Positions 23,131-35,548 of a stretch of DNA of 64,000 nt are shown here, piece by piece. The first letter of the stretch is position 1. Each line of letters opens with the position of its first letter. Made by a program: the position numbers and the translations under genes. The notes under the pieces were generated by a model. It was not told where the DNA came from, made no database searches, and saw only the letters and a program-made list of their open reading frames with translations. Source of the DNA: Hydractinia symbiolongicarpus (lineage: Eukaryota; Cnidaria; Hydrozoa; Anthoathecata; Hydractiniidae). Location: positions 31,068,501-31,132,500 of the forward strand of contig NC_079879.1 in assembly GCF_029227915.1 (NCBI RefSeq), written 5' to 3'.

Positions 23131-25490
23131 TCAAAAATGAAAACATTTTTAAAAACTACAAGTCTCATGGGCTTTAGTGGTGAAATAATAATTTGAAAAA
23201 TCGTTCTGGAAATGAGTTTACACCCTGGGTACTTTCTTTGTATACTTTTGACTATACGGGCCGAGTCTGGGATTTACTGGAAATGGCAGGTTTTCGTTTG
23301 CCGGCGATTAAACTTCTTTTATTCAGCGTCTCATCAAAAAGGAAAACATTTTTGAAAACTACAAGTCTCATGCGTTTTAGTGGTGAAAAAATAATTTAAA
23401 AAATCGTTCGGGAAAAGAGTTTACTCCCTGGGTACTTTCTTTGTATACTTTTGATTATACGGGCCGAGTCCGGGGTTTACGGGAAATGGCGGGTTTTCGT
23501 TTGCCGGCGATTAAACTTCTTTTATTCAGCGTCTCATCAAAAATAAAAACATTTTTGAAAACTACATGTCTCATGCGTTTTAGTGATGAAAAAATAATAT
23601 AAAAAATCGTTTGGGAAATGAGTTTACTCCCTGGGTACTTTCTTTGTATACTTTTGACTATACGGGCCAAGCCCGGGATTTACGGGAAATGGCGGGTTTT
23701 CGTTTGCCGGCGATTAAACTTCTTTTATTCAGTGTCTCATCAAAAATGAAAACATTTTTGAAAACTACAAGTCTCATGCGTTTTAGTGTTGAAAAAAAAA
23801 TTTAAAAAATCGTTCGGGAAATGAGTTTACTCCCTGGGTACTTTTTTTGTATACATTCGACTATACAGGCCAAGCCCGGGATTTACGGGAAATCGCGGGA
23901 TTTCGTTTGCCGGGGATTAAACCACTTTCATTAAGCGTCTCAACAAAAATGAAAACATTTCTGAAAACTACAAGTCTCATGCGTTTTAGTGGTGAAAATT
24001 AATTTAAAAAATCGTTCGGGAAATGAGTTTACTCCCTGGGTACTTTCTTTGTATACTTTTGATTATACGGGCCGAGTCCGGGGTTTACGGGAAATGGCGG
24101 GTTTTCGTTTGCCGGCGATTAAACTTCTTTTATTCAGCGTCTCATCAAAAATGAAAATATTTTTAAAAACTACAAGTCTCATGTGTTTTAGTGGTGAAAA
24201 AATAATTTAAAAAATCGTTCGAGAAGCGAGTTTAATCCCTGGGTACTTTCTTTGTATACTTTTGACTATACGGGCCGAGTCTGGGATTTACTGGAAATGG
24301 CAGGTTTTCGTTTGCCGGGGATTAAACTTCTAATATTCAGCGTCTCATCAAAAATGAAAACATTTTTAAAAACTACAAGTCTCATGGGCTTTAGTGGTGA
24401 AATAATAATTTGAAAAATCGTTCTGGAAATGAGTTTACACCCTGGGTACTTTCTTTGTATACTTTTGACTATACGGGCCGAGTCTGGGATTTACTGGAAA
24501 TGGCAGGTTTTCGTTTGCCGGCGATAAAACTTCTTTTATTCAGCGTCACATCAAAAAGGAAAACATTTTTGAAAACTACAAGTCTCATGCGTTTTAGTGC
24601 TGAAAAAATAATTTAAAAAATCGTTCGGGAAAAGAGTTTACTCCCTAGGTACTTTCTTTGTATACTTTTGACTATACGGGCCGAGTCCGGGGTTTACGGG
24701 AAATGGCGGGTTTTCGTTTGCCGGCGATTAAACTTCTTTTATTCAGCGTCTCATCAAAAATAAAAACATTTTTGAAAACTACATGTCTCATGCGTTTTAG
24801 TGATGAAAAAATAATATAAAAAATCGTTTGGGAAATGAGTTTACTCCCTGGGTACTTTCTTTGTATACTTTTGACTATACGGGCCAAGCCCGGGATTTAC
24901 GGGAAATGGCGGGTTTTCGTTTGCCGGCGATTAAACTTCTTTTATTCAGTGTCTCATCAAAAATGAAAACATTTTTGAAAACTACAAGTCTCATGCGTTT
25001 TAGTGGTGAAAAAAAAATTTAAAAAATCGTTCGGGAAATGAGTTTACTCCCTGGGTACTTTTTTTGTATACATTCGACTATACAGGCCAAGCCCGGGATT
25101 TACGGGAAATCGCGGGATTTCGTTTGCCGGGGATTAAACCACTTTCATTAAGCGTCTCATCAAAAATGAAAACATTTCTGAAAACTACAAGTCTCATGCG
25201 TTTTAGTGGTGAAAATTAATTTAAAAAATCGTTCGGGAAATGAGTTTACTCCCTGGGTACTTTCTTTGTATACTTTTGATTATACGGGCCGAGTCCGGGG
25301 TTTACGGGAAATGGCGGGTTTTCGTTTGCCGGCGATTAAACTTCTTTTATTCAGCGTCTCATCAAAAATGAAAATATTTTTAAAAACTACAAGTCTCATG
25401 TGTTTTAGTGGTGAAAAAATAATTTAAAAAATCGTTCGAGAAGCGAGTTTAATCCCTGGGTACTTTCTTTGTATACTTTTGACTATGCGG
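23131..25490. repeat. 6-mer higher-order repeat, 1217-bp unit, two copies
   Basis: Three marker monomers repeat at 1217 bp: 23193 and 24410, 23455 and 24672, 23989 and 25206. Shared private variants include aaatggcaggttttcg, gaaaagagtttactcc, atcgtttggg and aaaatattttt. At about 24270-24330 a monomer joins the cgagaagcgag type to the gagtctgggatttactgg type, which looks like the exchange point between copies. Confidence 0.88.
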
Positions 25491-25779
25491 GCCGAGTCCG
25501 GGGTTTACGGGAAATGGCGGGTTTTCGTTTGCCGGCGATTAAACTTCTTTTATTCAGCGTCTCATCAAAAATGAAAACATTTTTGAAAACTACAAGTCTC
25601 AAGCGTTTTAGTGGTGAAAAAATAATTTAAAAAATCGTTCGGGAAACGAGTTTACTCCCTGGGTACTTTCTTTGTATACTTTTGACTATGCGGGCCGAGT
25701 CCGGGGTTTACGGGAAATGGCGGGTTTTCGTTTGCCGGCGATTAAACTTCTAATATTCAGCGTCTCATCAAAAATGAAA

Positions 25780-27830
25780 ACATTTTTAAAAACTAGAAGT
25801 CTCATGCGTTTTAGTGGTGAAAAAATAATTTAAAAAATCGTTCGGGAAATGAGTTTACTTTCTGGGTACTTTTTTTGTATACATTCGATTATACAGGCCA
25901 AGCCCGGGATTTACGAGAAATCGCGGGATTTCGTTTGCCGGGGATTAAACCACTTTCATTAAGCGTCTCATCAAAAATGAAAACATTTCTGAAAACTACA
26001 AGTCTCATGCGTTTTAGTGGTGAAAATTAATTTAAAAAATCGTTCGGGAAATGAGTTTACACCCTGGGTACTTTCTTTGTATACTTTTGACTATACGGGC
26101 CGAGTCCAGGATTTACGGGAAGTCGCGGGTTTTCGTTTGCCGGCGATCAAACTTCTTTTATTCAGCGTCTTATCAAAAATGAAAACATTTTTAAAAACTA
26201 CAAGTCTCATGGGTTTTAGTGGTGAAATAATAATTTAAAAAATCGTTCGGGAAATGAGTTTACACCCTGGGTACTTTCTTTGTATACTTTTGACTATACG
26301 GGCCAAGCCCGGGATTTACGGGAAATGGCGGGTTTTCGTTTGCCGGCGATTAAACTTCTTTTATTCAGTGTCTCATCAAAAATGAAAACATTTTTGAAAA
26401 CTACAAGTCTCATGCGTTTTAGTGGTGAAAAAAAAATTTAAAAAATCGTTCGGGAAATGAGTTTACTCCCTGGGTACTTTTTTTGTATACATTTGACTAT
26501 ACAGGCCAAGCCCGGGATTTACGGGAAATCGCGGGATTTCGTTTGCCGGGGATTAAACCACTTTCATTAAGCGTCTCATCAAAAATGAAAACATTTCTGA
26601 AAACTACAAGTCTCATGCGTTTTAGTGGTGAAAATTAATTTAAAAAATCGTTCAGGAAATGAGTTTACTCCCTGGGTACTTTCTTTGTATACTTTTGATT
26701 ATACGGGCCGAGTCCGGGGTTTACGGGAAATGGCGGGTTTTCGTTTGCCGGCGATTAAACTTTTTTTATTCAGCGTCTCATCAAAAATGAAAACATTTTT
26801 AAAAACTACAAGTCTCATGCGTTTTAGTGGTGAAAAAATAATTTAAAAAATCGTTCGGGAAATGAGTTTACTTTCTGGGTACTTTTTTTGGATACATTCG
26901 ACTATACAGGCCAAGCCCGGGATTTACGAGAAATCGCGGGATTTCGTTTGCCGGGGATTAAACCACTTTCATTAAGCGTCTCATCAAAAATGAAAACATT
27001 TCTGAAAACTACAAGTGTCATGCGTTTTAGTGGTGAAAATTAATTTAAAAAATCGTTCGGGAAATGAGTTTACACCCTGGGTACTTTCTTTGTATACTTT
27101 TGACTATACGGGCCGAGTCCATGATTTACGGGAAGTCGCGGGTTTTCGTTTGCCGGCGATTAAACTTCTTTTATTCAGCGTCTTATCAAAAATGAAAACA
27201 TTTTTAAAAACTACAAGTCTCATGGGTTTTAGTGGTGAAATAATAATTTAAAAAATCGTTCGGGAAATGAGTTTACACCCTGGGTACTTTCTTTGTATAC
27301 TTTTGAATATACGGGTCGAGTCCGGGGTTTACGGGAAATGGCGGGTTTTCGTTTGCCGGCGATTAAACTTTTTTTATTCAGCGTCTCATCAAAAATGAAA
27401 ACATTTTTAAAAACTACAAGTCTCATGCGTTTTAGTGGTGAAAAAAAAATTTAAAAAATCGTTCGGGAAATGAGTTTACTCCCTGGGTACTTTTTTTGTA
27501 TACATTTGACTATACAGGCCAAGCCCGGGATTTACGGGAAATCGCGGGATTTCGTTTGCCGGGGATTAAACCACTTTCATTAAGCGTCTCATCAAAAATG
27601 AAAACATTTCTGAAAACTACAAGTCTCATGCGTTTTAGTGGTGAAAATTAATTTAAAAAATCGTTCGGGAAATGAGTTTACTCCCTGGGTACTTTCTTTG
27701 TATACTTTTGATTATACGGGCCGAGTCCGGGGTTTACGGGAAATTGCGGGTTTTCGTTTGCCGGCGATTAAACTTCTTTTATTCAGCGTCTCATCAAAAA
27801 TGAAAACATTTTTAAAAACTACAAGTCTCA
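25780..27830. repeat. 5-mer higher-order repeat, 1013-bp unit, two copies
   Basis: The rare string gtttactttctggg occurs at about 25852 and 26865, 1013 bp apart. The gaaaattaattt monomers follow at 26017 and about 27030, and at 26625 and 27638, with the same spacing. Differences include tttttttggatac against tttttttgtatac, and tccatgattt against tccaggattt. Confidence 0.85.
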
Positions 27831-28652
27831 TGTGTTTTAGTGGTGAAAAAATAATTTAAAAAATCGTTCGAGAAGCGAGTTTAATCCCTGGGTACTTTCT
27901 TTGTATACTTTTGACTATGCGGGCCGAGTCCGGGGTTTACGGGAAATGGCTGGTTTTCGTTTGCCGGCGATTAAACTTCTTTTATTCAGCGTCTCATCAA
28001 AAATCAAAACATTTTTGAAAACTACAAGTCTCAAGCGTTTTAGTTGTGAAAAAATAATTTAAAAAATCGTTCGGGAAACGAGTTTACTCCCTGGGTACTT
28101 TCTTTGTATACTTTTGACTATGCGGGCCGAGTCCGGGATTTACGGGAAGTCGCGGGTTTTCGTTTGCCGGCGATTAAACTTCTAATATTCAGCGTCTCAT
28201 CAAAAATGAAAACATTTTTAAAAACTACAAGTCTCATGCGTTTTAGTGGTGAAAATTAATTTAAAAAATCGTTCGGGAAATGAGTTTACACCCTGGGTAC
28301 TTTCTTTGTATACTTTTGACTATACGGGCCGAGTCCAGGATTTACGGGAAGTCGCGGGTTTTCGTATGCCGGCGATTAAACTTCTTTTATTCAGCGTCTT
28401 AGCAAAAATGAAAACATTTTTAAAAACTACAAGTCTCATGGGTTTTAGTGGTGAAATAATAATTTAAAAAATCGTTCGGGAAATGAGTTTACACCCTGGG
28501 TACTTTCTTTGTATACTTTTGACTATACGGGCCGAGGCCGGGATTTACGGGAAATCGCAGGTTTTCGTTTGCCGGCGATTAAACTTCTTTTATTCAGCGT
28601 CCCATCAAAATTGAAAACATTTTTGAAAACTACAAGTCTCATGCGTTTTAGT
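27400..28652. repeat. Block repeated 2027 bp (10 monomers) downstream
   Basis: Monomers from about 27400 to about 28650 match 29430-30680 at a displacement of 2027 bp (27638 with 29665, 28246 with 30273). Shared rare variants include ctcaagcgttttagttgtg, cttctaatattcagcg, gcgtcttagcaaaaatg and cccatcaaaattg. Thus the 10-mer repeat crosses the left edge of the younger 3448-bp duplication. Confidence 0.8.
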
Positions 28653-31600
28653 GTTGAAAAAATAATTTAAAAAATCGTTCGAGAAACAAGTTTAATCCCT
28701 GGGTACTTTCTTTGTATACTTTTGACTATGCGGGCCGAGTCCGGGGTTTACGGGAAATGGCGGGTTTTTGTTTGCCGGCGATTAAACTTCTTTTATTCAG
28801 CGTCTCATCAAAAATGAAAACATTTTTAAAAACTAGAAGTCTCATGCGTTTTAGTGTTGAAAAAATAATTTAAGAAATCGTTCGGGAAATGAGCTACCTT
28901 TCTGGGTACTTTTTTTGTATACATTCGACTATACAGGCCAAGCCCGGGATTTACGGGAAATCGCGGGATTTCGTTTGCCGGGGATTAAACCACTTTCATT
29001 AAGCGTCTCATCAAAAATGAAAACATTTTTGAAAACTACAAGTCTCATGCGTTTTAGTGGTGAAAATTAATTTAAAAAATCGTTCGGGAAATGAGTTTAC
29101 ACCCTGGGTACTTTCTTTGTATACTTTTGACTATACGGGCCGAGTCCAGGATTTACGGGAAGTCGCGGGTTTTCGTTTGCCGGCGATTAAACTTCTTTTA
29201 TTCAGCGTCTTATCAAAAATGAAAACATTTTTAAAAACTACAAGTCTCATGGGTTTTAGTGGTGAAATAATAATTTAAAAAATCGTTCAGGAAATGAGTT
29301 TACACCCTGGGTACTTTCTTTGTATACTTTTGACTATACGGGCCAAGCCCGGGATTTACGGGAAATGGCGCGTTTTCGTTTGCCGGCGATTAAACTTCTT
29401 TTATTCAGTGTCTCATCAAAAATGAAAACATTTTTGAAAACTACAAGTCTCATGCGTTTTAGTGGTGAAAAAAAAATTTAAAAAATCGTTCGGGAAATGA
29501 GTTTACTCCCTGGGTACTTTTTTAGTATACATTCGACTATACAGGCCAAGCCCGGGATTTACGGGAAATCGCGGGATTTCGTTTGCCGGGGATTAAACCA
29601 CTTTCATTAAGCGTCTCATCAAAAATGAAAACATTTCTGAAAACTACAAGTCTCATGCGTTTTAGTGGTGAAAATTAATTTAAAAAATCGTTCGGGAAAT
29701 GAGTTTACTCCCTGGGTACTTTCTTTGTATACTTTTGATTATACGGGCCGAGTCCGGGGTTTACGGGAAATGGCGGGTTTTCGTTTGCCGGCGATTAAAC
29801 TTCTTTTATTCAGCGTCTCATCAAAAATGAAAACATTTTTAGAAACTACAAGTCTCATGTGTTTTAGTGGTGAAAAAATAATTTAAAAAATCGTTCGAGA
29901 AGCGAGTTTAATCCCTGGGTACTTTCTTTGTATACTTTTGACTATGCGGGCCGAGTCCAGGGTTTACGGGAAATGGCGGGTTTTCGTTTGCCGGCGATTA
30001 AACTTCTTTTATTCAGCGTCTCATCAAAAATGAAAACATTTTTGAAAACTACAAGTCTCAAGCGTTTTAGTTGTGAAAAAATAATTTAAAAAATCGTTCG
30101 GGAAACGAGTTTACTCCCTGGGTACTTTCTTTGTATACTTTTGACTATGCGGGCCGAGTCCGGGATTTACGGGAAGTCGCGGGTTTTCGTTTGCCGGCGA
30201 TTAAACTTCTAATATTCAGCGTCTCATCAAAAATGAAAACATTTTTAAAAACTACAAGTCTCATGCGTTTTAGTGGTGAAAATTAATTTAAAAAATCGTT
30301 CGGGAAATGAGTTTACACCCTGGGTACTTTCTTTGTATACTTTTGACTATACGGGCCGAGTCCAGGATTTACGGGAAGTCGCGGGTTTTCGTTTGCCGGC
30401 GACTAAACTTCTTTTATTCAGCGTCTTAGCAAAAATGAAAACATTTTTAAAAACTACAAGTCTCATGGGTTTTAGTGGTGAAATAATAATTTAAAAAATC
30501 GTTCGGGAAATGAGTTTACACCCTGGGTACTTTCTTTGTATACTTTTGACTATACGGGCCGAGGCCGAGATTTACGGGAAATCGCAGGTTTTCGTTTGTC
30601 GGCGATTAAACTTCTTTTATTCAGCGTCCCATCAAAATTGAAAACATTTTTGAAAACTACAAGTCTCATGCGTTTTAGTGGTGAAAAAATAATTTAAAAA
30701 ATCGTTCGAGAAACAAGTTTAATCCCTGGGTACTTTCTTTGTATACTTTTGACTATGCGGGCCGAGTCCGGGGTTTACGGGAAATGGCGGGTTTTTGTTT
30801 GCCAGCGATTAAACTTCTTTTATTCAGCGTCTCATCAAAAATGAAAACATTTTTGAAAACTACAAGTCTCAATCGTTTTAGTGGTGAAAAAATAATTTAA
30901 AAAATCGTTTGGGAAACGAGTTTACTCCCTGGGTACTTTCTTTGTATACTTTTGACTATGCGGGTCGAGTCTGGGATTTACGGGAAGTCGCGGGTTTTCG
31001 TTTGCCGGCGATTAAACTTCTAATATTCAGCGTCTCATTAAAAATGAAAACATTTTTAAAAACTACAAGTCTCATGCGTTTTAGTGGTGAAAAAATAATT
31101 TAAAAAATCGTTCGGGAAATGAGTTTACTCCCTGGGTACTTTCTTTGTATACTTTTGATTATACGGGCCGAGTTCGGGGTTTACGGGAAATGGCGGGTTT
31201 TCGTTTGCCGGCGATTAAACTTCTTTTATTCAGCGTCTCATCAAAAATAAAAACATTTTTGAAAACTACATGTCTCATGCGTTTTAGTGATGAAAAAATA
31301 ATATAAAAAATCGTTCGGGAAATGAGTTTACTCCCTGGGTACTTTCTTTGTATACCTTTGACTATCCGGGCCAAGCCCGGGATTTACGGGAAATGGCGGG
31401 TTTTCGTTTGCCGGCGATTAAACTTCTTTTATTCAGTGTCTCATCAAAAATGAAAACATTTTTGAAAACTACAAGTCTTATGCATTTTAGTGGTGAAAAA
31501 ATAATTTAAAAAACTGTTCTGAAAATGAGTTTACACACAGGGTACTTTCTTTGTATACATTCGACTATACGGGCCAATCCCGGGATTTACGGGAAATGGC

Positions 31601-32100
31601 GGGTTTTCGTTTGCCGGCGATTAATCCTCTTTCATTAAGCGTCTCATCAAAAATGAAAACATTTTTGAAAACTACAAGTCTCATGCGTTTTAGTGGTGAA
31701 AAAATAATTTAAAAAATCGTTCGGGAAATGAGTTTACTCCCTGGGTACTCTCTTTGTATACTTTTGATTATACGGGCCGAGTCCGGGGTTTACGGGAAAT
31801 GGCGGGTTTTCGTTTGCCGGCGATTAAAGTTCTTTTATTCAGCGTCTCATCAAAAATAAAAACATTTTTTAAAACTACATGTCTCATGCGTTTTAGTGAT
31901 GAAAAAATAATATAAAAAATCGTTCGGGAAATGAGTTTACTCCCTGGGTACTTTCTTTGTATACTTTTGACTATACGGGCCAAGCCCAGGATTTACGGGA
32001 AATGGCGGGTTTTCGTTCGCCGGCGATTAAACTTCTTTTATTCAGTGTCTCATCAAAAATGAAAACATTTTTGAAAACTACAAGTCTTATGCATTTTAGT
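28653..32100. repeat. 3448-bp (17-monomer) tandem duplication, copy A
   Basis: Every marker in this interval returns 3448 bp later. Examples are 29057 with 32505, 29665 with 33113, 30273 with 33721, 30909 with 34357, 31159 with 34607 and 31768 with 35216. Rare features shared include gagctacctttctggg, ctagaagtctc and a cgcgttttcg change. By eye I found only two substitutions: tttttgaaaact (near 30050) against tttttaaaaact, and tttacggga (near 31182) against tttacgaga. Confidence 0.95.
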
Positions 32101-35100
32101 GTTGAAAAAATAATTTAAAAAATCGTTCGAGAAACAAGTTTAATCCCTGGGTACTTTCTTTGTATACTTTTGACTATGCGGGCCGAGTCCGGGGTTTACG
32201 GGAAATGGCGGGTTTTTGTTTGCCGGCGATTAAACTTCTTTTATTCAGCGTCTCATCAAAAATGAAAACATTTTTAAAAACTAGAAGTCTCATGCGTTTT
32301 AGTGTTGAAAAAATAATTTAAGAAATCGTTCGGGAAATGAGCTACCTTTCTGGGTACTTTTTTTGTATACATTCGACTATACAGGCCAAGCCCGGGATTT
32401 ACGGGAAATCGCGGGATTTCGTTTGCCGGGGATTAAACCACTTTCATTAAGCGTCTCATCAAAAATGAAAACATTTTTGAAAACTACAAGTCTCATGCGT
32501 TTTAGTGGTGAAAATTAATTTAAAAAATCGTTCGGGAAATGAGTTTACACCCTGGGTACTTTCTTTGTATACTTTTGACTATACGGGCCGAGTCCAGGAT
32601 TTACGGGAAGTCGCGGGTTTTCGTTTGCCGGCGATTAAACTTCTTTTATTCAGCGTCTTATCAAAAATGAAAACATTTTTAAAAACTACAAGTCTCATGG
32701 GTTTTAGTGGTGAAATAATAATTTAAAAAATCGTTCAGGAAATGAGTTTACACCCTGGGTACTTTCTTTGTATACTTTTGACTATACGGGCCAAGCCCGG
32801 GATTTACGGGAAATGGCGCGTTTTCGTTTGCCGGCGATTAAACTTCTTTTATTCAGTGTCTCATCAAAAATGAAAACATTTTTGAAAACTACAAGTCTCA
32901 TGCGTTTTAGTGGTGAAAAAAAAATTTAAAAAATCGTTCGGGAAATGAGTTTACTCCCTGGGTACTTTTTTAGTATACATTCGACTATACAGGCCAAGCC
33001 CGGGATTTACGGGAAATCGCGGGATTTCGTTTGCCGGGGATTAAACCACTTTCATTAAGCGTCTCATCAAAAATGAAAACATTTCTGAAAACTACAAGTC
33101 TCATGCGTTTTAGTGGTGAAAATTAATTTAAAAAATCGTTCGGGAAATGAGTTTACTCCCTGGGTACTTTCTTTGTATACTTTTGATTATACGGGCCGAG
33201 TCCGGGGTTTACGGGAAATGGCGGGTTTTCGTTTGCCGGCGATTAAACTTCTTTTATTCAGCGTCTCATCAAAAATGAAAACATTTTTAGAAACTACAAG
33301 TCTCATGTGTTTTAGTGGTGAAAAAATAATTTAAAAAATCGTTCGAGAAGCGAGTTTAATCCCTGGGTACTTTCTTTGTATACTTTTGACTATGCGGGCC
33401 GAGTCCAGGGTTTACGGGAAATGGCGGGTTTTCGTTTGCCGGCGATTAAACTTCTTTTATTCAGCGTCTCATCAAAAATGAAAACATTTTTAAAAACTAC
33501 AAGTCTCAAGCGTTTTAGTTGTGAAAAAATAATTTAAAAAATCGTTCGGGAAACGAGTTTACTCCCTGGGTACTTTCTTTGTATACTTTTGACTATGCGG
33601 GCCGAGTCCGGGATTTACGGGAAGTCGCGGGTTTTCGTTTGCCGGCGATTAAACTTCTAATATTCAGCGTCTCATCAAAAATGAAAACATTTTTAAAAAC
33701 TACAAGTCTCATGCGTTTTAGTGGTGAAAATTAATTTAAAAAATCGTTCGGGAAATGAGTTTACACCCTGGGTACTTTCTTTGTATACTTTTGACTATAC
33801 GGGCCGAGTCCAGGATTTACGGGAAGTCGCGGGTTTTCGTTTGCCGGCGACTAAACTTCTTTTATTCAGCGTCTTAGCAAAAATGAAAACATTTTTAAAA
33901 ACTACAAGTCTCATGGGTTTTAGTGGTGAAATAATAATTTAAAAAATCGTTCGGGAAATGAGTTTACACCCTGGGTACTTTCTTTGTATACTTTTGACTA
34001 TACGGGCCGAGGCCGAGATTTACGGGAAATCGCAGGTTTTCGTTTGTCGGCGATTAAACTTCTTTTATTCAGCGTCCCATCAAAATTGAAAACATTTTTG
34101 AAAACTACAAGTCTCATGCGTTTTAGTGGTGAAAAAATAATTTAAAAAATCGTTCGAGAAACAAGTTTAATCCCTGGGTACTTTCTTTGTATACTTTTGA
34201 CTATGCGGGCCGAGTCCGGGGTTTACGGGAAATGGCGGGTTTTTGTTTGCCAGCGATTAAACTTCTTTTATTCAGCGTCTCATCAAAAATGAAAACATTT
34301 TTGAAAACTACAAGTCTCAATCGTTTTAGTGGTGAAAAAATAATTTAAAAAATCGTTTGGGAAACGAGTTTACTCCCTGGGTACTTTCTTTGTATACTTT
34401 TGACTATGCGGGTCGAGTCTGGGATTTACGGGAAGTCGCGGGTTTTCGTTTGCCGGCGATTAAACTTCTAATATTCAGCGTCTCATTAAAAATGAAAACA
34501 TTTTTAAAAACTACAAGTCTCATGCGTTTTAGTGGTGAAAAAATAATTTAAAAAATCGTTCGGGAAATGAGTTTACTCCCTGGGTACTTTCTTTGTATAC
34601 TTTTGATTATACGGGCCGAGTTCGGGGTTTACGAGAAATGGCGGGTTTTCGTTTGCCGGCGATTAAACTTCTTTTATTCAGCGTCTCATCAAAAATAAAA
34701 ACATTTTTGAAAACTACATGTCTCATGCGTTTTAGTGATGAAAAAATAATATAAAAAATCGTTCGGGAAATGAGTTTACTCCCTGGGTACTTTCTTTGTA
34801 TACCTTTGACTATCCGGGCCAAGCCCGGGATTTACGGGAAATGGCGGGTTTTCGTTTGCCGGCGATTAAACTTCTTTTATTCAGTGTCTCATCAAAAATG
34901 AAAACATTTTTGAAAACTACAAGTCTTATGCATTTTAGTGGTGAAAAAATAATTTAAAAAACTGTTCTGAAAATGAGTTTACACACAGGGTACTTTCTTT
35001 GTATACATTCGACTATACGGGCCAATCCCGGGATTTACGGGAAATGGCGGGTTTTCGTTTGCCGGCGATTAATCCTCTTTCATTAAGCGTCTCATCAAAA

Positions 35101-35548
35101 ATGAAAACATTTTTGAAAACTACAAGTCTCATGCGTTTTAGTGGTGAAAAAATAATTTAAAAAATCGTTCGGGAAATGAGTTTACTCCCTGGGTACTCTC
35201 TTTGTATACTTTTGATTATACGGGCCGAGTCCGGGGTTTACGGGAAATGGCGGGTTTTCGTTTGCCGGCGATTAAAGTTCTTTTATTCAGCGTCTCATCA
35301 AAAATAAAAACATTTTTTAAAACTACATGTCTCATGCGTTTTAGTGATGAAAAAATAATATAAAAAATCGTTCGGGAAATGAGTTTACTCCCTGGGTACT
35401 TTCTTTGTATACTTTTGACTATACGGGCCAAGCCCAGGATTTACGGGAAATGGCGGGTTTTCGTTCGCCGGCGATTAAACTTCTTTTATTCAGTGTCTCA
35501 TCAAAAATGAAAACATTTTTGAAAACTACAAGTCTTATGCATTTTAGT
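32101..35548. repeat. 3448-bp (17-monomer) tandem duplication, copy B
   Basis: This copy begins in the middle of a monomer at the switch from gcattttagtg (matching about 35540) to ttgaaaaaataattt (matching 28653 onward). The switch lies inside sequence common to both parents, so the monomer stays full length, as expected from in-register unequal crossing over or gene conversion. Copy B continues into a ggtgaaaaaat monomer with the cacacaggg variant that copy A lacks at its end. Confidence 0.95.
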
